Below, piece by piece: positions 1-8,043 of a stretch of DNA of 34,474 nt (positions within the stretch are counted from its first letter, which is position 1; each line of letters begins with the position of its first letter). Origin of the DNA: an uncultured Bacteroidota bacterium (lineage in GTDB: Bacteria; Bacteroidota; Bacteroidia; Chitinophagales; UBA8649); the NCBI GenBank assembly GCA_937139485.1, contig CAKZQD010000073.1, positions 1 to 34,474 of the forward strand. The letters are read 5' to 3'. The notes under the pieces are model-generated. The model did no database searches. It saw only the letters and a list, made by a program, of their open reading frames with translations, and had not been told where the DNA came from. The position numbers were made by a program, and so were the translations under genes.

Positions 1-6
1 ATAAGA

Positions 7-53
7 GGGTGATTCTTCGACAAAAATCACCCATCTACTTCCCTCAAGGGAAG
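7..53. repeat. Two adjacent hairpins, REP-like element
   Basis: Two perfect inverted repeats sit side by side in the non-coding stretch downstream of sufE. The first pairs GGGTGATT (7-14) with AATCACCC (25-32) around a 10-base loop. The second pairs CTTCCCT (38-44) with AGGGAAG (47-53) around two bases. Such closely paired GC-richer palindromes stand out in this AT-rich DNA and resemble the small palindromic repeats scattered between genes in many Bacteroidota. No second copy was seen in this window, so repeat status is inferred. Neither hairpin is followed by a clear T-run, so a simple terminator is less likely. Confidence 0.4.
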
Positions 54-124
54 AACAAGACTCGCAAAACATAAACCAATTAATTATTTATGCCTTTAAA
101 CGGATAGTCATTTTTTTCTTAGTA

Positions 125-538
125 TTATTGAAATTTATGTGCGTATTGTTTCATTAAATTTATCATAGACTGTAGTCCGTTTGCTCGTTGAGAGCTAAGC
201 ATTTCTTTTAAACCAATTTTTTCTAAAATATCTAGTTTATAGTCTATAATTTCTTGTGGTTTTTTTCCTGAAAGTACTTTTATTAAAATTGAAACTACGC
301 CTTTTGTAATTACAGTATTGCTATCGGCTTTAAAAAAAACAATATCTCCTTCTTTTGCAGCAACAAGCCAAACTTTTGATTGGCAGCCTTTTACTAAGTT
401 TTCATCTATTTTGTATTTTTCTTCTAATACTTCTAGTTCATTTCCTTGGTCTATGATGTGTTCATATTTATCCATCGGATCATCAAACAATTCAAAATCT
501 TCGATTATTTCTTTTTCTATTGCTGAAAAATTACTCAT
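125..538 (-). CDS. sufE: SufE family Fe-S cluster assembly protein
   Basis: At 137 aa it has the usual SufE length. SufE accepts sulfane sulfur from the cysteine desulfurase SufS on a conserved cysteine and passes it to the SufBCD scaffold in the cytoplasm. The sequence shows the expected N-terminal region (EIIEDFELFDDPMDKYEHII), then the hallmark GCQSKVWL motif with the acceptor cysteine at residue 52, and the conserved C-terminal SQRANGLQSM segment. There is no signal peptide. It is last in a minus-strand run, 15 bases after the metalloprotease stop, so it is probably co-transcribed with unrelated functions. No suf partners lie in the window. Confidence 0.93.
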   Translation of the reverse strand: MSNFSAIEKEIIEDFELFDDPMDKYEHIIDQGNELEVLEEKYKIDENLVKGCQSKVWLVAAKEGDIVFFKADSNTVITKGVVSILIKVLSGKKPQEIIDYKLDILEKIGLKEMLSSQRANGLQSMINLMKQYAHKFQ

Positions 539-553
539 TTTTAAAAAAATTAT

Positions 554-2584
554 TTAGTTTGCTTTTACTAGCTTGGTTTTATATTTAGTATTATTGGTTT
601 CTATTCTCAAAAAATAAATTCCGTTAGAAAAAAAATCGGTTTCTATTTCTAAAAAGGCCTCTGTTATATTCTGCTTTTTAGCAATTATTTGTCCGGTGCT
701 ATTAGAAATCCAATAATCTAAATGTTCAAAATTTTCTTCGTTTATAATTATAGTAGCATTTCCTGTTCCTAAAGTAAAGGCTTCAGTATTCATTAAAATT
801 ATACCTTCATTTTTTACAATAGTTTTACCTATACATAAACCAAACTTCACTTTTCTATTAACTAACACATTAAATATTTCACATTTATACTTTCCGTTGT
901 GTAGCAGGCTATCTATTCTCAATAAATTATCGGCTAGGTCAAAAAAACTACTTTCCGATACATTGTAATACATGCTTTCTAAAATAAGAACATCTGTAAT
1001 TTCTCTACCAAGTTTTTCGTAAATATCCATAAAAGTTGAAGACATTATTTGTGCATTAAAGTATATAGATTTTGATAAATCTAAACTTTTGTAAGTAGAA
1101 TCTGAGTTAGAAATTCTCCCTCCCCAAAAATCATTATGCCCGTCCCAAGAAAAAACATTGTTTTTGTTGTAGTTATTGAAAGAAGCAGAATAGGTGCTAC
1201 AAAAATAATCTCCAAGTGCTTCGTCTAGTGCTTTTCTTTCTGCGCCATTGTTTGTATTAGGTGATGCAAAATAACTTAATGCGTGTGTATATTCATGTAC
1301 TATTACATCTGCATCTTCGGCATCGTCTACACCGCCATCGCCAAATATTAATCTCGGAGTAGGTAAATTTGTAAAAAAGGAATTATCTGCGCCAGCGTTT
1401 CCATGTACATCTACTACAATTTTAGTAGGATCTAGGTCTGTAAAACCTAAATTTTCTATATAGTCATGAAAATTATTGATATGATAAAAGGCATTTATTC
1501 CTTCAAAAAAATTATTTGATCTACTAAAACTAAAATCATTTATTGCTGAGCTATATGGCGGCGCTACTGGCAAACTAAAATCTGAAATTTCTACAATATT
1601 GTTTTTCAATCTAAACGCCGAACTGCTAAAATCGCCCTTGACTTCTATATTTACTTGCTCGCTGTTTAAAGCTGCAAATCCATAATCTTCGATAATAATT
1701 TTTGATTTATAGCCCAAAGTGTCTGTAAAAAAAGTATTATAACCCAGAACTACACCATCAACGTCTATATAAATATCTTCGAAAACAAAGTAAATATCCG
1801 AGCCAGAAAAAGTATTATTTACTGTTTTATCGTCTACACTAAATGTTGTTCCATAAATGGTAAAATCATTCAAACCAGCACTTACGGCATTTTGCCCAGC
1901 GTTTGGAATGGTTTTAATAATCAGCATTGAAGTATCTTTAATAAACTCATCTCTATAATTAGCTACTCCGTATTCATTTTCTGAACTTGTTAAAGGGTCT
2001 GGCATAAAAACGCTTCCTTTTAACATGGTATCTTTTGGAGCAAAATGCACTTTTAAATCTTTTTCTATAAAATCTTCTATTCCAAAATAAAGTCTTTCTT
2101 TGTATACATCTTTTGCTTCTATAAAGTAGTTTACCAAAACAGCTTTTGTGAAAACATTTTCTTTATTTAAGGCGAAGACTTCTTCAATATTGTTTATAAC
2201 AAAACTTTCGTACAGGCTATTATAAACTGCTTTTTTATTTATAGAACTACTTTGAAATTGATTAAATAATTCTGGATTGTAATTATGTTGAATAAAAAAG
2301 AGCTGATCCTTATTGATATGTGCTTTTATGTATGCTTTATGAATTGCAGCGCCATTAAAGTATAAACTAAAAGTAAAATGTTTACCTGTAAGGCTTTCCG
2401 TTTCGTGTATTTTTTTTATTGAAATATTTTGTGTTTCTAAAAGAAGTAAATTGCTAATATGAGATTCAAGTTTGCTCATAGTTTCAATCTTAGCAGACAC
2501 TTCTATATTGTAATTCTGCAAAACAGATTGCGCCATTATAGGCAGGCTAATAATTATTAAAAATATGTTTATTATAAATTTCAA
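554..2584 (-). CDS. Secreted M4/M36-like zinc metalloprotease with T9SS type A sorting domain
   Basis: The 676-aa product starts with a signal peptide ending near PIMAQS (residues 1-20). The zinc site is HEYTH at 430-434, with the third ligand in LDEALGDY (Glu455). This HEXXH plus E-x3-D arrangement and the AERKALDEALGDYF context fit gluzincins of the thermolysin/fungalysin type. The last 80 or so residues form a beta-rich tail ending NGIYFLRIETNNTKYKTKLV, a type A T9SS sorting domain, so the enzyme should cross the outer membrane by T9SS. Residues 20-350 are probably an N-terminal prodomain plus a beta-rich region. The start is TTG (2584-2582), overlapping the stop of the upstream yigZ in TTGA. 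The next in-frame Met (residue 17) would destroy the signal peptide, which supports TTG. Substrate unknown. Confidence 0.82.
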   Translation of the reverse strand: MKFIINIFLIIISLPIMAQSVLQNYNIEVSAKIETMSKLESHISNLLLLETQNISIKKIHETESLTGKHFTFSLYFNGAAIHKAYIKAHINKDQLFFIQHNYNPELFNQFQSSSINKKAVYNSLYESFVINNIEEVFALNKENVFTKAVLVNYFIEAKDVYKERLYFGIEDFIEKDLKVHFAPKDTMLKGSVFMPDPLTSSENEYGVANYRDEFIKDTSMLIIKTIPNAGQNAVSAGLNDFTIYGTTFSVDDKTVNNTFSGSDIYFVFEDIYIDVDGVVLGYNTFFTDTLGYKSKIIIEDYGFAALNSEQVNIEVKGDFSSSAFRLKNNIVEISDFSLPVAPPYSSAINDFSFSRSNNFFEGINAFYHINNFHDYIENLGFTDLDPTKIVVDVHGNAGADNSFFTNLPTPRLIFGDGGVDDAEDADVIVHEYTHALSYFASPNTNNGAERKALDEALGDYFCSTYSASFNNYNKNNVFSWDGHNDFWGGRISNSDSTYKSLDLSKSIYFNAQIMSSTFMDIYEKLGREITDVLILESMYYNVSESSFFDLADNLLRIDSLLHNGKYKCEIFNVLVNRKVKFGLCIGKTIVKNEGIILMNTEAFTLGTGNATIIINEENFEHLDYWISNSTGQIIAKKQNITEAFLEIETDFFSNGIYFLRIETNNTKYKTKLVKAN

Positions 2585-3183
2585 TAGTTTTCTTTTGTGG
2601 TAAATTTAAAGTTTTTATTGGTCAACCAGGCTTTTAGTTCGTCATTTTTAGATTTTTTCACTTTAAATTTTACTAAACATGCTTCTGTAAACTGCTGGTC
2701 TATATTAGAAACGCTCATTTTCTTTAAATAGTTTAGTAAATCGTTTATTGAAAGATAATCCGAACTTACTTCAAAATTTACTTGTACTTCTTTTTCTATT
2801 ATTTCGGTATTGTTTAAAGCGTCTTGTGCGGCTTTTTTATAGGCGTTTATAAGTCCAGAAACGCCTAGTTTTGTTCCGCCATAATACCTTACTACTATTA
2901 TCAATACATTAGTTAAGTCATTGGAATAAATTTGACCCAAAATTGGTCTTCCTGCACTTCCAGAAGGTTCGCCATCGTCATTGGCTCTGTAGTTGTTTTG
3001 GTCTAAACCTAGCTTGTATGCATAGCAATGGTGTGTTGCTTTTGGGTGCAATTCTTTTACTGCTTCTAAATATTTTTTTATTTCTTCTGCATCTGCCACT
3101 TCAAAAGCATAGCTCGGAAATTTAGAGCCTTTGTCTATAAAGTTTCCTTCAGATTTTGTTTTTATGGTTTTATAAATACTCAT
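2581..3183 (-). CDS. yigZ: YigZ/IMPACT family protein
   Basis: This 200-aa protein carries the family signature around YRANDDGEPSGSAGRPIL (residues about 65-82), preceded by HHCYAYKLG. The UPF0029/IMPACT N-terminal domain covers roughly residues 10-120, followed by a ferredoxin-like C-terminal domain (about 135-200). Family members are cytoplasmic. Eukaryotic IMPACT modulates Gcn2, while bacterial YigZ has no settled biochemical role. The ATG start lies 3 bases after the permease stop, and its own TGA stop overlaps the TTG start of the metalloprotease, so translation of the three genes is probably coupled. Confidence 0.9.
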   Translation of the reverse strand: MSIYKTIKTKSEGNFIDKGSKFPSYAFEVADAEEIKKYLEAVKELHPKATHHCYAYKLGLDQNNYRANDDGEPSGSAGRPILGQIYSNDLTNVLIIVVRYYGGTKLGVSGLINAYKKAAQDALNNTEIIEKEVQVNFEVSSDYLSINDLLNYLKKMSVSNIDQQFTEACLVKFKVKKSKNDELKAWLTNKNFKFTTKENY

Positions 3184-3186
3184 AAA

Positions 3187-4497
3187 CTAGCTAAACTTTA
3201 TGGCTTTTATTGGTTTTATTTTACTTACCAAAATAGCTGGCAACATTAAAAAAACGACACTTGTAATGAGCGTAAAAATATTTAAAATAAAAACCCAAAG
3301 CCAGTCTATTTTTATAGGTGCATAAGCTATATAATAAGATTCTTCTGGTAGTTTTATAAAGTGTGTGAGGTCTTGCAATAAGCAAATTCCTAGACCAAAA
3401 ATATTTCCTAGAACAATTCCTGTTATTATTATTATAGCTCCATTAAAAAGAAATACTTTTTTTAGTTGATGAGCTTGTGCGCCTAGTGCTTTTAATATTC
3501 CTATCATATTGGTTCTTTCCAAAATAAGAATGAGCAGCGCAGTTATCATATTAAAAGCTGCTACCAACAACATGATAGCTAAAATTACGATTTCGTTTAT
3601 GGTTTGCAATTCTAACCAATTAAATAAGTCTGGCTTATTTTCTCTTATGGTTTCAGATTTTAGATCGCTGTCTATTTGAAAATATAAGTCGTCTCCTATT
3701 TTTTGAAGTGGGTCTCTAGCCCAGTCTTGAAGAAAATCTTCTGGCAAAAAACTTCCAAATAAATATAAAAAATAAGTTTTTAGCTTGCTATTAAACAAAT
3801 TATCTGCTGCTACAAATATTTCATAACCACCTACTTCGTTTGCTTCCCAATTGTTTAAATATTGTATTACACCTATGTCTATTAAAGCATATTGTTTGTC
3901 AAATTCTTCTAAGCCAGATTTATAGATTCCTGAAACTACAAAGTTTCGTTTTCTTACTTTGCCTCTGTCTGCAAAAAAACTGATGATAATTTTATCGTCA
4001 ATATCTAGTTGCAATCTATTGGCGGTAGATTCTGATATAAGAATGCTTTTATTTTTTTTGGTTTCGGTGGTTTCAAATATTGCTCCTTTTACTAAAAAAT
4101 CTTGAAACGAAGACCAATCAAAATCATTGCCAACGCCTTTTAAAATAATGCCATCAAAATCTTCTTTGGCATGCATAATACCTGCTTTTAAAGCCGTTTT
4201 TTGAATATGACGAACGCCTTCATAATTTTCTGGATGCTGATAAATATCTATTTCTGTGCTTATTGGTTTTGTATTTAAATCTTCTTGCAAACCATAAGGC
4301 ATAATAACTACGTGCGACCAAAAGCCAAATACTTTATCGGAAATTGTTTGTTGAAAACCATTGATTAATGAAGTAGAGATAATCATAACCGCCATACTAA
4401 GTGCAACTGCACCGATGGCTATTTTTATAATAAACCTAGAAAAAGATTGTCCCTTGCTAAAGGCTATTTTTTTTGCTATGAAAAATGAAAAATTCAA
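3187..4497 (-). CDS. FtsX/LolE-like ABC transporter permease
   Basis: The 436-aa protein has the MacB/LolE permease layout: one membrane helix near the N terminus (about 22-46), a large periplasmic MacB-PCD-type domain (about 47-295), then three helices (about 299-325, 348-372, 395-425) forming the FtsX domain. The segment after the second helix (LERTNMIGILKALGA) is the typical FtsX coupling loop. In Bacteroidota this family is annotated as lipoprotein-releasing LolC/LolE, which moves lipoproteins from the inner membrane to LolA. No ATPase gene (LolD) is next to it. The start is TTG (4497-4495), giving the family N terminus MNFSFFIAKKIAFSKGQSFS. It heads the run permease-yigZ-protease-sufE. 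Confidence 0.85.
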   Translation of the reverse strand: MNFSFFIAKKIAFSKGQSFSRFIIKIAIGAVALSMAVMIISTSLINGFQQTISDKVFGFWSHVVIMPYGLQEDLNTKPISTEIDIYQHPENYEGVRHIQKTALKAGIMHAKEDFDGIILKGVGNDFDWSSFQDFLVKGAIFETTETKKNKSILISESTANRLQLDIDDKIIISFFADRGKVRKRNFVVSGIYKSGLEEFDKQYALIDIGVIQYLNNWEANEVGGYEIFVAADNLFNSKLKTYFLYLFGSFLPEDFLQDWARDPLQKIGDDLYFQIDSDLKSETIRENKPDLFNWLELQTINEIVILAIMLLVAAFNMITALLILILERTNMIGILKALGAQAHQLKKVFLFNGAIIIITGIVLGNIFGLGICLLQDLTHFIKLPEESYYIAYAPIKIDWLWVFILNIFTLITSVVFLMLPAILVSKIKPIKAIKFS

Positions 4498-4626
4498 CTA
4501 TTGATATGCTTAATTTATAAATAGCAAAGATAATGAGAACTTGGTAGTATTTTTTTGTTTCTTTTGGAAGTTATAGTTTATTGCAAGGGTGCAGAGAAGA
4601 TAAGTTTTTTTTGAGCTAAAAAACAA

Positions 4627-5025
4627 TCAAACACAGCTATTGAAATTTTCTTTAGCGATGTAAGCTGCAAATAAATATATTATAAAACAACTCAAAAAAT
4701 ATAAAACTGTAAGAAAGTGTGATAACTTTTTGTTTTTGAAAAAGTAAGGTTTTAGTTTTAATATTCTTTTAACACGACTTTTGTTATAGTATTTATATAC
4801 TGAAAAAAATGAAAAAGCCATCACTACTAAATAATAAAATAGCATTATTTCAGCATAGCAAATGAATTTACTCAGTAAGAAATTTAAACTAAATTGAAGA
4901 ATAAAACCAAAACTACAGCCAATAATTGCAAGCACTTTAAAATGAATATCATTATTTGGAATGAAATGATATAGCTGATAAAATTGATAATACAAAGTAT
5001 CTAAAAATGAGTAAATATATCTCAT
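4627..5025 (-). CDS. Small membrane protein of unknown function, coupled to PorP
   Basis: I do not recognise a family in this 132-aa protein. It has three likely hydrophobic segments, about residues 28-50 (FKVLAIIGCSFGFILQFSLN), 55-77 and 102-121, separated by a short basic stretch (KYYNKSRVKRILKLK). There is no typical cleavable signal peptide, so it is probably an inner-membrane protein. Its ATG directly abuts the PorP/SprF stop codon (TAAATG), which points to translational coupling and membership of the PKD-PorP operon. A role in T9SS or adhesin export is possible only by association. A 129-base AT-rich gap follows before the permease gene. Confidence 0.7.
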   Translation of the reverse strand: MRYIYSFLDTLYYQFYQLYHFIPNNDIHFKVLAIIGCSFGFILQFSLNFLLSKFICYAEIMLFYYLVVMAFSFFSVYKYYNKSRVKRILKLKPYFFKNKKLSHFLTVLYFLSCFIIYLFAAYIAKENFNSCV

Positions 5026-6039
5026 TTAAAAATCAGGACAATAACCTTGCTTCACTTGCTTTTTTAAACAACCAGTATAAGTCAAGCCTACTTCTGGACC
5101 ACCGTTTGAAGATGTGCTTGAAATAAGTTTAGAAACATTTACATCGTAGCTTACATTTAAAGTAAAGCCTTTTATATCTAGCCTTGCTGCTGCTATTACT
5201 GCATCTAATACTCTATACATTACACATACAGAAAGTGCTGTATTTTTGTTTGGCAAATTGCTAAATTTATACTTTACATAATTAGAAATAGTTGCTTCAA
5301 ATGAAGGGCCTTGCTTCAATAACATAAAACCGGGCTGTAAATACAATTGATCTGAAAGTGGTATAGAAGATCCAAAATGTCCTGTAAATTTCATGTACTG
5401 TTTTTCATTATCGTTTTGACTAAAGAAACCAGAAATATTTGGTTGATTTAAATGCTGTATAGCAAAACCAAAATAATAACTAGATCTTGGTTTTGGTGCT
5501 ATAGAATACATAAGTCCAATACCTACATCGCCATAAAATAATGGGTCTCTATCTAAAGATTCACTATTTGATAAAACTGGTTCTCCTGTAACGGCATCAT
5601 ATTGAAAAATGGCTTTTGTTTGGTCTAAACCTCTATGTGCAAAACCGCCTTGTAAGCCTACAGAAAAAGATTGTTGTGTATTTCTATCTAATATAATATG
5701 ATAGGCTAAAGAAAGGTCTACTTTATTTGTATTGTAATTTAAATCGCCTGCTTGGTCTGAATAAAAAGAAATTCCTGCGCCTAAGAAATTAGAACCTCTT
5801 GTTGCTTTAAAAATTGCCATATCGGCAAAAATGCTAGTGGTTCTATATGTGTTTCCACCAGAAATAGAAAACCATTGTGCTCTAAACATTCCTCCAATTC
5901 TATAATCACATTCACTAAAACCCGTCATTGCAGGATTTAACAATAATGGCTGTGCATTATACTGAGAAAAGTGAATATCTTGAGCATTTAAACCAAAAAA
6001 ACTAAATGCAATTATTATTGTGAGTAAAATTCTATTCAT
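5026..6039 (-). CDS. PorP/SprF family type IX secretion system membrane protein
   Basis: The 337-aa protein has a signal peptide (cleavage after GLNAQ, about residue 19) followed by the family hallmark HFSQYNAQPLLLNPAMTGF (about 22-40), then alternating beta strands of an outer-membrane barrel. PorP/SprF proteins bind T9SS machinery or specific cargo. SprF in Flavobacterium johnsoniae is needed for secretion and attachment of the giant adhesin SprB, which has a type B sorting domain. Here two type B (CHU_C) proteins lie immediately upstream in the same orientation, so a cognate SprF-like role is likely. A TAAATTTG -7-like element at 6078-6085 could add a local promoter. The stop abuts the ATG of the next gene. 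Confidence 0.92.
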   Translation of the reverse strand: MNRILLTIIIAFSFFGLNAQDIHFSQYNAQPLLLNPAMTGFSECDYRIGGMFRAQWFSISGGNTYRTTSIFADMAIFKATRGSNFLGAGISFYSDQAGDLNYNTNKVDLSLAYHIILDRNTQQSFSVGLQGGFAHRGLDQTKAIFQYDAVTGEPVLSNSESLDRDPLFYGDVGIGLMYSIAPKPRSSYYFGFAIQHLNQPNISGFFSQNDNEKQYMKFTGHFGSSIPLSDQLYLQPGFMLLKQGPSFEATISNYVKYKFSNLPNKNTALSVCVMYRVLDAVIAAARLDIKGFTLNVSYDVNVSKLISSTSSNGGPEVGLTYTGCLKKQVKQGYCPDF

Positions 6040-6077
6040 TTATATTTTATTTTTGCTATAATTCAATAGCGTTGTTT

Positions 6078-6085
6078 CAAATTTA
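6078..6085 (-). promoter_or_regulatory. Possible -7 element before the PorP gene
   Basis: TAAATTTG on the minus strand fits TAnnTTTG and lies 38 bases before the PorP ATG. No -33 box is visible, and AT-rich gaps produce such matches by chance. Confidence 0.25.
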
Positions 6086-6093
6086 ATCAATTT

Positions 6094-7980
6094 TTATCTA
6101 ATTAAGGAAATATTTCCAGAACCCTTAGAAGATACTCCATTTATACATGTGCTTTGGTAAGCATAAACATAAACTCCAGAATTACACTTTTTTCTATTTT
6201 TATGATTACCGTCCCAAGCTATTTCTGCTAAACCATTATTAAATGTAACATTTTCTGCAATAAAAACTTCTTGTCCTGTTCTATTATAAACCACAAATAA
6301 ATCTAATTGCTGTATTCCAAAAGCTTTTATTTGCAAAAAATCATTTGTACCATTATTGTCTGGTGTAAATACATTTGGTATATATATGTTTTCTGCTGAG
6401 CAATTTTCATTTACTTCTATAGTTGTTGACGAATTATATACGCATTTTGTTTCATCTTTATTGTAAAACAATTCCAGTTGAAATGTTTCTGTTTCTTGTG
6501 CTATAAAGCTATTTGTTAATCCGTATTCAAATTCTAATACATTATTACTAGTACTTAAAAGCCAATGCAAAGAATCTCTGTTTGAATAAAAAGGTGTATA
6601 AGAAACATCGAAGTTTACTGGAGTTCCAAGCCCTACACTATAAGATGAGGCATCAATAACAAACTCAGGCTCGTCTAAAACTTCAACCAAAACTTTTTTA
6701 GAAGCATTTGGACAAGCTCCATTGCCAGAAATTCCAAGTAAATTATAAACAGTATTTTCTTCTGGAGTTACTAAAAAAGTATTGGTGTTAACCGAATCTG
6801 GTAACCATAATAAATTTGCATTTCCTGTTGCTCTTAATGTTATTTCTTCTCCTTTACAAACCAAAGTATCATTTGTTAAAACATCTATATTTACTAAAGT
6901 ATCTATTAAAACATACTGCCTTAATCCGTCTGCACAGCCTTCTTCATTTATTGCAAACAAAATTATAGGTATACTATCTTTTACTGGGTGTGTGTATGTA
7001 ACCGATTGTCCTATTTCATAAATAGTACTATCTATATACCAGTAAATACTATCTATTGGCGAGCCTCCAGTTGATAATATTTCTGCATTAAGATTGAAAG
7101 CAGTATTTGCACATTGCGCTGGCGATGTAAAATTTACATTAGGTACTTGAATAATTTGCAAATCCTGAAAAGCAGAATCTGAACAAGCATTATCGTCTTC
7201 TACGTATAGCATTACAGTTTTATCTGTATTGGCTAAAAGCACTACCGATGCATTATTATTATCTATTCCTGTATTAAAATCTGTATCCCAAGAATAAGTA
7301 ATTCCGGGAGTTCCGTAAATAGAATTTATACCAGAAAAATTTACCGTATTACCTACACAAACTATAGTATCTTGAGCATCGATAACAGCCGTAGGACTAT
7401 TAAAAACATTTATATTTTGAATTACAGTATCTCTACATCCATCTGTGCTCACAATTTCTAAACTAAGATTTTTATTTCCAGGTGCAATAAAAGCATACGT
7501 TTCTAAGCTATCGCCATTAAATTTTCCTGCACCTTCATCAAAATTCCAAATAAAAGAGTCTATATCTAATGAAAAAGGAAGTATTGTAGCATAAAACTCA
7601 TTTGGATTATTTACGCACAGACTGTTTAATGTTAAATTTAAATTTGGTGCTTCAAATACTTCAATAAAATTAGTATAAAATTCTGTGTCACAATTTGCCA
7701 TAGCATCGCAAACCATAAGTCTTACGGTGTAAGTCCCAAATTCTGTAAGTGTTACATTTTCTGTTGCATTTGTACCATTAAACTGTGTAAAGCCAAAAGG
7801 TCCAGTAACCAACCAAGTTCTATTATCTACAGCATTTCCAGTACTTACATCCTGCATTTGTAGTACAGAATTTAAACCACAAAAACGAGTTTCATTAAAA
7901 CTAGCTACGGCTGTAATTTGTGCATTTAATGCGAATAAAAAACTTACAATTAGAAAAGTAAATATAATTTTTAATTTCAT
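6094..7980 (-). CDS. PKD-repeat protein with T9SS type B (CHU_C) sorting domain, short paralogue
   Basis: This 628-aa protein has a signal peptide (MKLKIIFTFLIVSFLFALNA), four PKD-like domains (about 22-110, 112-195, 196-280, 281-360), two Ig-like domains (about 361-435, 436-526) and a C-terminal CHU_C/gliding-motility domain (about 527-628, IPNVFTPDNNGTNDFLQI, AWDGN, ending SGNISLIR). Most domains carry two cysteines, one near each end, suggesting a disulfide per domain. It aligns colinearly with the signal peptide plus first PKD and the last six domains of the 1951-aa neighbour, for example WNFDEGAGKFNG and FNTGIDNNN. It is probably a cell-surface adhesin or matrix protein exported by T9SS through the nearby PorP. 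A TATATTTG element lies 4 bases before its ATG. Confidence 0.88.
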   Translation of the reverse strand: MKLKIIFTFLIVSFLFALNAQITAVASFNETRFCGLNSVLQMQDVSTGNAVDNRTWLVTGPFGFTQFNGTNATENVTLTEFGTYTVRLMVCDAMANCDTEFYTNFIEVFEAPNLNLTLNSLCVNNPNEFYATILPFSLDIDSFIWNFDEGAGKFNGDSLETYAFIAPGNKNLSLEIVSTDGCRDTVIQNINVFNSPTAVIDAQDTIVCVGNTVNFSGINSIYGTPGITYSWDTDFNTGIDNNNASVVLLANTDKTVMLYVEDDNACSDSAFQDLQIIQVPNVNFTSPAQCANTAFNLNAEILSTGGSPIDSIYWYIDSTIYEIGQSVTYTHPVKDSIPIILFAINEEGCADGLRQYVLIDTLVNIDVLTNDTLVCKGEEITLRATGNANLLWLPDSVNTNTFLVTPEENTVYNLLGISGNGACPNASKKVLVEVLDEPEFVIDASSYSVGLGTPVNFDVSYTPFYSNRDSLHWLLSTSNNVLEFEYGLTNSFIAQETETFQLELFYNKDETKCVYNSSTTIEVNENCSAENIYIPNVFTPDNNGTNDFLQIKAFGIQQLDLFVVYNRTGQEVFIAENVTFNNGLAEIAWDGNHKNRKKCNSGVYVYAYQSTCINGVSSKGSGNISLIR

Positions 7981-7984
7981 AGCT

Positions 7985-7992
7985 CAAATATA
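7985..7992 (-). promoter_or_regulatory. -7 element abutting the short PKD gene
   Basis: TATATTTG on the minus strand is followed by AGCT and then the ATG at 7980. It would start transcription at or next to the start codon and let the short paralogue be expressed apart from the giant gene. The -33 box is weak. Confidence 0.45.
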
Positions 7993-8043
7993 GCTTAGTT
8001 TTTAAAGAAATATCATTAAAAATTGAATCTTATTAAATTCCTT

